From the NCBI RefSeq assembly GCF_036173105.1, contig NZ_CP108053.1:5332001-5396000 (forward strand): a stretch of 64,000 nucleotides of DNA. Direction: 5' to 3'. Shown one piece after another: positions 52,989 to 64,000 of this stretch (within the stretch, counting starts at the first letter, position 1; each line of letters starts with the position of its first letter). The notes under the pieces are model-generated. The model did no database searches and was not told the origin of the DNA. It saw nothing but the letters and a program-made list of their open reading frames with translations. Both the position numbers and the translations under genes were made by a program. This DNA comes from Streptomyces sp. NBC_00287 (GTDB taxonomy: Bacteria > Actinomycetota > Actinomycetes > Streptomycetales > Streptomycetaceae).

Positions 52989-53020
52989 CACCACAGCTGG
53001 GTGCACGTACGCGTTGTCAT
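52979..53020 (-). CDS. Trp leader peptide MTTRTCTQLWWAA
   Basis: A 13-codon frame with tandem TGG codons at positions 10-11, directly ahead of the attenuator. It matches, from memory, the leader peptide of the S. coelicolor auxiliary TrpRS gene. A TACTGT hexamer (53033-53028, minus strand) ends 7 nt before its ATG, so the leader mRNA starts at or next to the AUG and is leaderless. Confidence 0.88.
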   Translation of the reverse strand: MTTRTCTQLWWAA

Positions 53021-53061
53021 GCGGGCCACAGTACGCCTCCAGGGGCCTGTGCGGACCTGAG

Positions 53062-53090
53062 TTGACACGCCTCGACGCGGTCCGTACTGT
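53062..53090 (+). promoter_or_regulatory. Strong consensus promoter, upstream rrn promoter
   Basis: TTGACA and TACTGT lie exactly 17 bp apart, the best sigma-70-type promoter in the window. It points toward the rRNA operon, 600 bp ahead of 16S. It is the likely distal promoter of the multi-promoter rrn leader usual in Streptomyces. Confidence 0.8.
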
Positions 53091-53277
53091 TCTCCGAGTT
53101 GTCCGACGTGAGCGCCGACTCCGGTCGGTCCCCGGACAGCCATTCCGCAAGACCTAACCAACACTCGACAACAGTCGATCAGTCTGTCGTCGTGTCATTG
53201 GCATGTGTATTTGCGAAATGAGGAATCCACGTTCGAAAGGACGCGGCCCCCGATTAGCTCGGGAGCCGGGAATCCGC

Positions 53278-53444
53278 TAAAGTCTCACTCGTCGGAACGG
53301 CCCGCAACGGCCGCGAGGACAACCCCTCTGACTGGGAGTCAGGCCCGAAAGGATCTGATAGAGTCGGAACCGCCGGAAAGGGAAACGCGAAAGCGAGAAC
53401 CTGGAAAGCACCGAGGAAATCTGATCGGAAAGATCTGATAGAGT
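53278..53444 (+). promoter_or_regulatory. Additional rrn promoters with repeated -10 box
   Basis: TAAAGT (53278-53283) and two copies of GATCTGATAGAGTCGGAA centred on TAGAGT (53359-53364 and 53439-53444) are -10 candidates. The 80-bp-spaced duplicate box suggests tandem promoters p2-p4, as known for Streptomyces rrn operons. The -35 elements are weak, consistent with control by growth rate. Downstream, 53450-53690 is the transcribed 16S leader, with no gene. Confidence 0.6.
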
Positions 53445-53690
53445 CGGAAAAGCAAGAACGAAGGGAAGCCCGGAGGAAAGCCCGCGAGGGTGAGTACAAA
53501 GGAAGCGACCGTTCCTTGAGAACTCAACAGCGTGCCAAAAGTCAACGCCAGATATGTTGATACCCCGTCCGTCGGAATACTCCGATGGTCGAGGTTCCTT
53601 TGAAATAACACAGCGAGGACGCTGTGTGCGAGGGGATTATTCCTCCTCTCGCACCGCTCTCGTGGTGTCAACCGGATTACCGGTAAACAT

Positions 53691-58645
<4,955 letters not shown>

Positions 58646-58738
58646 TCAGTTGCTCGCGTCCACTGTGTTGGTTCTGAAACCACGAACAGCCCCATGCCAT
58701 GGTCACGGTGTGGTGCGGCAGTTCACAGTTTCATAGTG

Positions 58739-58855
58739 TTTCGGTGGTCATAGCGTGAGGGAAACGCCCGGTTACATTCCGAACCCGGAAGCTAAGCCTT
58801 ACAGCGCCGATGGTACTGCAGGGGGGACCCTGTGGGAGAGTAGGACGCCGCCGAA
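58739..58855 (+). rRNA. rrf: 5S ribosomal RNA
   Basis: 117 nt from TTTCGGTGGTCATAGCGTGA to GACGCCGCCGAAC. The terminal helix pairs TTCGGTGG with CCGCCGAA, and the conserved loops CCCGGTTACATTCCGAACCC and GGGAGAGTAGG are present. It completes the 16S-23S-5S order. Confidence 0.95.
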
Positions 58856-58867
58856 CAAATTTTAGGG

Positions 58868-58898
58868 AAAACCCCGCACCTTTCCGGTGCGGGGTTTT
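58868..58898 (+). terminator. rrn operon terminator
   Basis: A 13-bp stem AAAACCCCGCACC / GGTGCGGGGTTTT with loop TTTCC starts 13 bp after 5S and ends in a T-run. It lies directly against the promoter of the next gene. Confidence 0.93.
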
Positions 58899-58918
58899 CT
58901 GCGTTTAGGCTCTTTGTC

Positions 58919-59563
58919 ATGCGCTATGACCTCGTCATCTTCGACAACGACGGTGTGCTCGTCGACAGTGAGCCCATCTCCAACCGGCTTCTCGCCGCCT
59001 ATCTCACCGAGCTGGGGCACCCGACCTCCTACGAGGAGTCCCTGCGCGACTACATGGGTGCCGCCATGCACCGCGTACACGATCTTGTCGAGGAGCGGAC
59101 CGGGGAGCGGTTGCCGGCGGAGTTCGATGATGTCTTTCATGCGCGGGTGTTCGCGGCCTTCGAGCGGGAGTTGAAGCCTGTCGGTGGGGCCATGGGGGTG
59201 CTGGAGAAGCTTGCCGCGGATGGAGTGTCGTACTGCGTGGCCTCGTCCGGGAGCCACGAGCGGATTCGGGTGGGGCATCGGACGACCGGGCTGACTCGGT
59301 GGTTCGAGGACGGGCGGATCTTCAGTTCGCAGGATGTCGGGCGGGGGAAGCCGGCGCCGGATCTGTTTCTGTACGCGGCCGAGCGGATGGGGGTCGCGCC
59401 GGAGCGGTGTGTCGTCGTGGAGGACAGTCCGCTGGGGGTGCAGGCGGCGGTCGCGGCCGGGATGGATGTGTACGGGTTCGCGGCCATGACGCCGGCCTCG
59501 CGGCTGGAGGGTGCCACTGGACTCTTCGGTGACATGGGCGAGTTGGTCGATCTGCTGGTCTGA
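58919..59563 (+). CDS. HAD-superfamily hydrolase (beta-phosphoglucomutase/Gph-like)
   Basis: 214 residues. Motif I VIFDNDGVLVDSEPI (nucleophile Asp9), motif II CVASSGSHERI, a Lys in GRGKPAPDLFLYAAE and motif III VVEDSPLGVQAAVAAGM. The cap domain is of the helical type used by sugar-phosphate phosphatases and phosphomutases; the substrate is unknown. ATG is 7 nt after TAGGCT (58906-58911), so leaderless, with the -35 zone lying inside the rrn terminator. Confidence 0.9.
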   Translation: MRYDLVIFDNDGVLVDSEPISNRLLAAYLTELGHPTSYEESLRDYMGAAMHRVHDLVEERTGERLPAEFDDVFHARVFAAFERELKPVGGAMGVLEKLAADGVSYCVASSGSHERIRVGHRTTGLTRWFEDGRIFSSQDVGRGKPAPDLFLYAAERMGVAPERCVVVEDSPLGVQAAVAAGMDVYGFAAMTPASRLEGATGLFGDMGELVDLLV

Positions 59564-59633
59564 CCAAAGCTGAGGGAAATTCATCTTTGGCTGGATCTAC
59601 CCACGAGTACGCCGGGGCCCTACGCTCGCCGCC

Positions 59634-60848
59634 ATGACTGATGTGCTGCGGCGCGGCAGGGCCTCGCTGGCGTTCGGCTTCTTCGCCCAGGGCGTCGCCT
59701 TCGCTCTGCTGGTGACCCGGATCCCGGCCATTCAGGACCGGTACGGGGTCTCCGACGCGCTGCTGCCGGCCTTTCTCGCCGCTGTACCGATCCTGGCCGG
59801 GGTCGGGAGTGTGGCGACCGAGCGGCTGGTGAAGCGGGTGCCGCCGAGCCGGGTGCTGCGGTGGTCCCAGCCGGTGGTGTTCCTGGCGCTGCTGGGCGTT
59901 GCGGCAGGGGACCGGATGGTCGAGCTGGGGGTGGCGCTCGGGGCGTTCGGGCTGGCCGTGGGGGCGTTGGACGCCTCGATGAACATGCTCGGGGTGAGTC
60001 TGCAGCGGTCGTACGGGCGCAGCATCATGCTCAGTTTTCACGCCGCGTACAGCCTGGGCGGGATCCTGGGGGCCTCGCTGGCTTGGGCGGGGGCGCACTG
60101 GGATCTCGCGCTGGTGGTGTCGTATCTGCCGGTTGTTGTGCTGTTGCTGCCTGCCGCGCTGGTGGGGAGTCGGTGGTACGTCGACGGGGTGGCGGCGCCG
60201 GAGCTTGTGGGGGATCAGGGCTCGGCGGGAGGCGTCGGGTTCAAGGTGCTGTTGCCGTTGTGTCTGGTGATGACCTTCGCCTACATCGGGGATTCCACGG
60301 TCTCCAACTGGAGTGCGAAGTATCTGCAGGATGTGCTGGGAAGCAGTGAGCAGCTGGCGACTGTGCCGTACGCCGTCTACATGGTGACCACGCTGTTGGG
60401 GCGGACCATCGGGGACTTCGGGGTGCGGCGGTTCGGGGCCGTGGCTGTGGTGCGGGTGGGGACGGTGGTTGCCGCGGGTGGGTTTGCCGTCGTGGCCGGG
60501 GCGCCTGGGGCCTGGGTGGGGATGCTCGGGTTCACCTTGCTCGGGCTGGGGCTGTCTGTGCTGGTGCCGCAGACCTTCGCCGCGGCGGGGCGGTTGTTTC
60601 CGGGGGCGTCCGATGCGGCCGTTGCTCGGCTGAATGTGTTCAACTATGTGGGCTTTTTGATCGGTTCGCCGTTGGTGGGGGCCTTGGGCGATGCGTGGAG
60701 TTATCGCGGGGCGATGCTTGTGCCGATGGTGTTGGTGCTGGTGACGCTGGTGTATGCCCGATCGTTCGACGCTCAACCGGACCGATACGGTGGCGGGCAT
60801 GAGCGGCCGCGCACAGTTGATGTGGGACGAGGCAGTAACGGGGTATGA
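59634..60848 (+). CDS. MFS transporter
   Basis: 404 residues with about 12 hydrophobic segments. The start RRGRASLAFGFFAQGVAFAL and the SMNMLGVSLQRSYGRSIMLS block are typical of the sugar/YbjJ-like MFS group. TLLGRTIGDFGVRRFGAVAV resembles motif A in the second half. Probably an exporter or nutrient carrier; the substrate is unknown. TACGCT 7 nt before ATG suggests a leaderless mRNA. It overlaps the next gene by 50 bp. Confidence 0.88.
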   Translation: MTDVLRRGRASLAFGFFAQGVAFALLVTRIPAIQDRYGVSDALLPAFLAAVPILAGVGSVATERLVKRVPPSRVLRWSQPVVFLALLGVAAGDRMVELGVALGAFGLAVGALDASMNMLGVSLQRSYGRSIMLSFHAAYSLGGILGASLAWAGAHWDLALVVSYLPVVVLLLPAALVGSRWYVDGVAAPELVGDQGSAGGVGFKVLLPLCLVMTFAYIGDSTVSNWSAKYLQDVLGSSEQLATVPYAVYMVTTLLGRTIGDFGVRRFGAVAVVRVGTVVAAGGFAVVAGAPGAWVGMLGFTLLGLGLSVLVPQTFAAAGRLFPGASDAAVARLNVFNYVGFLIGSPLVGALGDAWSYRGAMLVPMVLVLVTLVYARSFDAQPDRYGGGHERPRTVDVGRGSNGV

Positions 60849-61974
60849 CTTCGGTCCGGACCATCCGATGGATCCGGTCCGGCTCGCCCTGACCCGGCGA
60901 CTGATCGAGGCCTTCGGGCTCGATCGGGACGTGGATGTGGTCGCGGCGAAGGCGGCGGGGGATTCGACCTTGCGGCTTGTGCATCGGGAGGACTACATCG
61001 AGGCCGTGAAGGCGGCGTCGGTGGATCCTGGGGCGGCGGATGGGTCGTACGGTCTTGGGACGCTCGATGATCCTGCGTTCGCGGGGATGCATGAGGTTTC
61101 CGCGCTGATTGCGGGGCAGTCGGTGGGGGCTGCGGAGGCTGTGTGGCGGGGGGAGGCGCTGCATGCGGTGAACTTCGCGGGTGGGCTGCATCATGCGATG
61201 CCTGGAGGTGCGGCGGGGTTCTGCATCTACAACGATGCGTCGCTCGCTATTGCGCGGTTGTTGGAGCTGGGGGCCGAGCGGGTCGCGTATGTCGATGTGG
61301 ATGTGCATCACGGGGACGGTGTGCAGGCTGCCTTCTGGGAGGATCCGCGGGTTCTGACGATCTCGCTGCATGAGCATCCGCGGACTCTGTTTCCGGGGAC
61401 CGGGTGGCCCGAGGAGACCGGGGCTGCGGGGTCGGCGGAAGGGTCGGCGGTGAATGTGGCGTTGCCGGCGGGGACCGGGGACGCGGGGTGGTTGCGGGCG
61501 TTTCATGCTGTGGTGCCGGAGCTGATTGCTGAGTTTCGGCCGCAGGTGTTGGTGACGCAGCACGGGGCGGATACGCACTTCGAGGATCCGTTGGCGCATT
61601 TGGCCGTGTCTTTGGATGCGCAGCGGGCTGTGCAGGTTGCCTGTCATTCGTTGGCGCATGAGTACGCCGATGGGCGGTGGGTGGCGCTCGGGGGTGGGGG
61701 CTACGCCGTGGTGGATGTGGTGCCGCGGTCGTGGACGCATCTGGTGGGGATTGCTGCGGGGCGGGAGATTGCTCCGGAGGCTTCGATTCCCGAGGGGTGG
61801 CGGCAGGAAGTGTTTGCTCGTACGCGGCAGTTGGCGCCGGTGCGGATGACTGATGGGCGGTGGCCTGTGGGGTGGGGGGCGTGGGAGGCGGGGTACGACC
61901 CTGCGGATCGGTTGGATCAGGCGGTGTTGGCGGCTCGGCGGGCGGCGTTTCCGCTGCGAGGGTTGCTGCCGTAG
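60799..61974 (+). CDS. acuC: AcuC-like class I histone deacetylase-family protein
   Basis: 391 residues of the arginase/deacetylase zinc-hydrolase fold. AGGLHHAMPGGAAGFCIYND and YVDVDVHHGDGVQAAFWEDP carry the catalytic His pair and zinc-binding Asp/His; LVTQHGADTHFEDPLAHLA supplies the further Asp. In Bacillus AcuC deacetylates acetyl-CoA synthetase. ATG 60799 is preferred (TACGGT 7 nt before), inside the end of the MFS gene. G/T-rich third positions here are less GC-biased than in the left part of the window. Confidence 0.88.
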   Translation: MSGRAQLMWDEAVTGYDFGPDHPMDPVRLALTRRLIEAFGLDRDVDVVAAKAAGDSTLRLVHREDYIEAVKAASVDPGAADGSYGLGTLDDPAFAGMHEVSALIAGQSVGAAEAVWRGEALHAVNFAGGLHHAMPGGAAGFCIYNDASLAIARLLELGAERVAYVDVDVHHGDGVQAAFWEDPRVLTISLHEHPRTLFPGTGWPEETGAAGSAEGSAVNVALPAGTGDAGWLRAFHAVVPELIAEFRPQVLVTQHGADTHFEDPLAHLAVSLDAQRAVQVACHSLAHEYADGRWVALGGGGYAVVDVVPRSWTHLVGIAAGREIAPEASIPEGWRQEVFARTRQLAPVRMTDGRWPVGWGAWEAGYDPADRLDQAVLAARRAAFPLRGLLP

Positions 61975-62342
61975 GGGTTTTTCGCCCCCGCCGCCCCTAC
62001 CCGTCCCTCCCCCAGAGGGGGGACCCCCACCAGGGGCTCTGCCCCTTCGACCCCGCCAGGGGGCTCCGCCCCCTGGACCCCCGTCGGCCCTGAAGGGGCC
62101 TCGTCCTCAAACGCCGGACGGGCTGAAAGGCGCCGACCGGCGCCGAGAGGTGCGGGCACCTGAGGGCGCAGCACCCTGCGGGTGGGTGGGGGCTAGGGAT
62201 GGCAATCCCCGCCTCACATGCCGGACCAGCTGAGAACCGTCGGCCTGCGTTGAGAAATGCGGGTACCAACCCGTTACGCCAACCGTGCGCACTTCCCCCA
62301 TTCCCCCCGCCCCCTCACCCCCCATCCGTCAGCATCGCTCCC
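61975..62342. other. 368-bp intergenic stretch carrying interspersed repeat copy 2
   Basis: No gene is supported. The first 150 bp are the repeat described separately. The rest is C-rich without hairpins of note. CAGCAT (62330-62335) is a poor -10 candidate 7 nt before the next GTG. Confidence 0.55.
61982..62132. repeat. GC-rich interspersed intergenic repeat, copy 2
   Basis: Identical to copy 1 over its first 49 bp. It then has an extra GGGGCTCCGCCCCCTGG-type inverted repeat before the shared block CCTCGTCCTC / ACGCCGGACGGGCTG. It directly follows the acuC stop, as copy 1 follows coaX. Confidence 0.8.
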
Positions 62343-63158
62343 GTGTTGTCCATCGGTGCTCTGCGTGCTCATCTTGTTGCCGCTCGGTTGGCTGGGGTTG
62401 TGGCGACCTCTCGGGAGGAGAGTTTGCGGAGTTATCGGCTCTTTGCTGCTCGGGATCCTCGGGTGCTCCTCGGGATTGATCCTCAGGCTGCTTGGGGGCA
62501 GCGGGAGTTGGTGGCGCTGATGGCCGACAAGTGTGGGGTTTCCGGTGATCCGTTGCGCGTTGACGGGCATGATGTGATCGATCCTGGGCGGACCCTGGCC
62601 GGACTTGAGGCGTTCGCCGCGCGGATCGGGGATGTCGCGCAGCGCAATGGGACCGTGTTGATCGGTACCGGACATCCGCATCGACTGCTCGGTTTCTACG
62701 TCGCCCTGGCGGACGCTCTCTCGGCGGCTGGATGTGCCGTACTCACACCGGCGCAGGGTCGCTGTGTCGACATAACGACCCGGTTCGGTCTACGCACGTA
62801 CAACCTTGACTACGTACGAGGAGTCGCGCTCGTGCGAGAAACCGACGCTCTGAGCTCCGGTTGTGAGCCCGGCGCACACACGCATTCGCCGCTCCCGGTT
62901 CGTACCGCGCTGGCCGCGGCCGCCGAGGCCGGCGGGCCGCTGCCGGAGCTTGTCATCGGGGATCACGGGTGGGTCTGCGGAGCAGGTCAGCTGGGGTTTG
63001 AGGCCATTGGGCTCGCCGATACCGATGACCCCGCGCTCTTCGTGGGGGAGGCCGAGGGGGTCGTGTCCGTCGTCGTTCCACTTGATGACGCTGTGCGGTC
63101 TGATTACTACCGGCCGCTTACCCGCTACGTACTCAATCGAGCGTGTCTGTCACAGTAG
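62343..63158 (+). CDS. Conserved hypothetical protein, possibly phosphatase-like
   Basis: 271 residues from GTG. Conserved-looking segments are VLLGIDPQAAWGQRELVALM, TVLIGTGHPHRLLGFYVALA, YNLDYVRGVALV, IGDHGWVCGAGQLGFEAIGL and DYYRPLTRYVLNR. I recall similar Streptomyces proteins being labelled phosphatase but see no catalytic signature that proves it. No signal peptide or membrane span. It lies upstream of the bdtA-like gene. Confidence 0.65.
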   Translation: MLSIGALRAHLVAARLAGVVATSREESLRSYRLFAARDPRVLLGIDPQAAWGQRELVALMADKCGVSGDPLRVDGHDVIDPGRTLAGLEAFAARIGDVAQRNGTVLIGTGHPHRLLGFYVALADALSAAGCAVLTPAQGRCVDITTRFGLRTYNLDYVRGVALVRETDALSSGCEPGAHTHSPLPVRTALAAAAEAGGPLPELVIGDHGWVCGAGQLGFEAIGLADTDDPALFVGEAEGVVSVVVPLDDAVRSDYYRPLTRYVLNRACLSQ

Positions 63159-63287
63159 GTCGCCGATGGCTGCACCTCTTCCCCACTCGCATCACCCGCC
63201 CCTACATTGGGGAGTGAGCACGCAGCGACGAAGAGTCACCGGAAGGGGAAGCCGGTGGCCGTCGAGTGCGGAAGGTTCAGGTGTGTC

Positions 63288-63500
63288 ATGGCTGCAGCTG
63301 GCGAGAGGCCTCTGAACGAGGTTCAGTTCCTTACCGTGGCGGAAGTCGCCTCGGTGATGCGAGTGTCGAAGATGACCGTGTACCGGCTGGTGCACAGCGG
63401 TCATCTGCCCGCGATCCGGGTGGGGCGGTCCTTCCGCGTCCCCGAGCAAGCGGTACACGAGTACCTCCGCGAGAGTTATGTGGGGGTGGAAACCGCCTGA
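63288..63500 (+). CDS. Small excisionase/MerR-like HTH protein (BldC-type, bdtA-like)
   Basis: 70 residues. The helix-turn-helix FLTVAEVASVMRVSKMTVYR, followed by the wing LPAIRVGRSFRVPEQAVHEYL, is a stand-alone HTH_17/excisionase fold as in BldC. Position next to the tiny ribosomal gene and size match S. coelicolor bdtA (BldD target A), from memory. ATG 63288 is chosen; a GTG at 63255 is in frame. No convincing BldD box was found upstream. Probably a DNA-binding developmental or core regulator. Confidence 0.82.
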   Translation: MAAAGERPLNEVQFLTVAEVASVMRVSKMTVYRLVHSGHLPAIRVGRSFRVPEQAVHEYLRESYVGVETA

Positions 63501-63657
63501 CGGCACAAGGGTGCGGGGGGATCCTCAGGGCACCAACGGATCTCCCCGGACACCTCGATTACGACCTCAGCGCTCGGGCGGGTAGGCTAGCCCCTCGTAG
63601 GTCGTGTGGGCCCATGGCGCCCAAACACCGAGTGATGAGAAGTGAGCGAGGGTAGTC

Positions 63658-63756
63658 GTGGGCTCTGTTATCAAGAAGCGGCGCAAGCGGATGGCCAAGA
63701 AGAAGCACCGCAAGCTGCTCAAGCGCACGCGCGTTCAGCGTCGCAACAAGAAGTAA
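63658..63756 (+). CDS. 32-residue basic ribosomal-type protein (bTHX/AURKAIP1-like)
   Basis: Translation: MGSVIKKRRKRMAKKKHRKL, then LKRTRVQRRNKK. The composition and the KKRRKRMAKKKHRKLLKRTR motif match the AURKAIP1/COX24-domain small 30S subunit protein found across actinobacteria. It starts with GTG, with GAGGG eight bases upstream, and ends in TAA. A strong terminator follows. Confidence 0.85.
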   Translation: MGSVIKKRRKRMAKKKHRKLLKRTRVQRRNKK

Positions 63757-63788
63757 GTTCGCGACGCGAGCCGCGAGAGCGTATGTGT

Positions 63789-63830
63789 GGCCCCCCACCG
63801 GATCAGGTGGGGGGCCGCGCGCGTTTTTCG
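63789..63830 (+). terminator. Terminator after the 32-residue gene
   Basis: A perfect 11-bp stem GGCCCCCCACC / GGTGGGGGGCC with a six-base loop is followed by GCGCGCG and a TTTTT run. Beyond it, 63831-64000 holds no gene and is presumably the promoter region of the next one. Confidence 0.88.
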
Positions 63831-64000
63831 GGGCGATGTGCGGCGGGCCGGACTCCGTGCGTAGGTCTGGACGCCGACATGGCTTGGTCTGTTCGTACGT
63901 CTGTGGATGTCGTCACTTCGTGCATTGGGTGGTCATCACAGCGCAACATCAACACGCTAAGTTGGCCGCACACGGGGAACCCGGCAGGGTAACGAGCAGC

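Noticed and set aside
63207..63287. 27-residue N-terminal extension of the HTH protein
   Set aside because: The extension has no protein-like pattern; ATG 63288 gives the normal 70-residue length of this family.

Overview
The window is a chromosomal segment of a high-GC actinobacterium, almost certainly a Streptomyces. The reasons are the very GC-rich codon use, the sigE-cseA-cseB-cseC cell-envelope stress operon, lsr2 and clpC, a bdtA-like small HTH gene, a 16S-23S-5S operon without spacer tRNAs, and two copies of the GC-rich intergenic repeat typical of Streptomyces. From memory, the order of recognisable genes resembles the S. coelicolor core around SCO3328-SCO3390, read in reverse. No search was run, and no species is claimed.

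Layout. 0.1-4.8 kb: a NarL-type two-component pair, an ArsR-like regulator with a clear operator palindrome, a small gene and a PLP-dependent aldolase-type enzyme. 4.9-10.4 kb: a tightly coupled cofactor operon (DUF2520 protein, panC, nadB, nadC, coaX) for pantothenate/CoA and NAD. 10.4-14 kb: an interspersed repeat, small genes, a BlaI-like regulator, an argA-type acetyltransferase and the nucleoid protein lsr2 convergent with an SCO3374-type gene. 14-17 kb: clpC behind a putative ClgR box. 17-24 kb: two large paralogous NACHT NTPases with leucine-rich C-termini, separated by a secreted HAD acid phosphatase. 24-27 kb: an M23 peptidase behind a structured leader, then a TetR/MFS efflux pair around a large inverted repeat. 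27-32.4 kb: cseC, cseB, cseA, sigE, mutY and a broken histidine kinase. 32-36 kb: an anchored lipobox-less surface protein, disA and radA. 36-43.5 kb: a sigma-like/zinc-finger/BACON fusion, a Cys-rich protein, a Ppx/GppA protein, a TIM-barrel protein, a TetR regulator and ilvD. 43.5-53 kb: a Ser/Thr kinase with a PQQ propeller, an SH3 protein with a relic duplicate, a membrane protein, a methyltransferase, a SulP transporter, an ABC exporter, proC, and trpS behind a Trp-Trp leader-peptide attenuator. 53-58.9 kb: an rRNA operon. 58.9-64 kb: a HAD hydrolase, an MFS transporter, an AcuC-like deacetylase, a second interspersed repeat, a conserved unknown, a bdtA-like HTH protein and a 32-residue ribosomal-type basic protein.

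Most of the window is conserved core metabolism, stress response and translation. The accessory-looking parts are the NACHT pair (possible phage defence or internal STAND signalling), the structured leader of the M23 gene, the sigma-like/BACON fusion and the relic fragments. Many genes have a -10-like hexamer ending 6-8 nt before the start codon, which points to frequent leaderless transcription. All functional calls rest on recognised motifs and context, not on database results.
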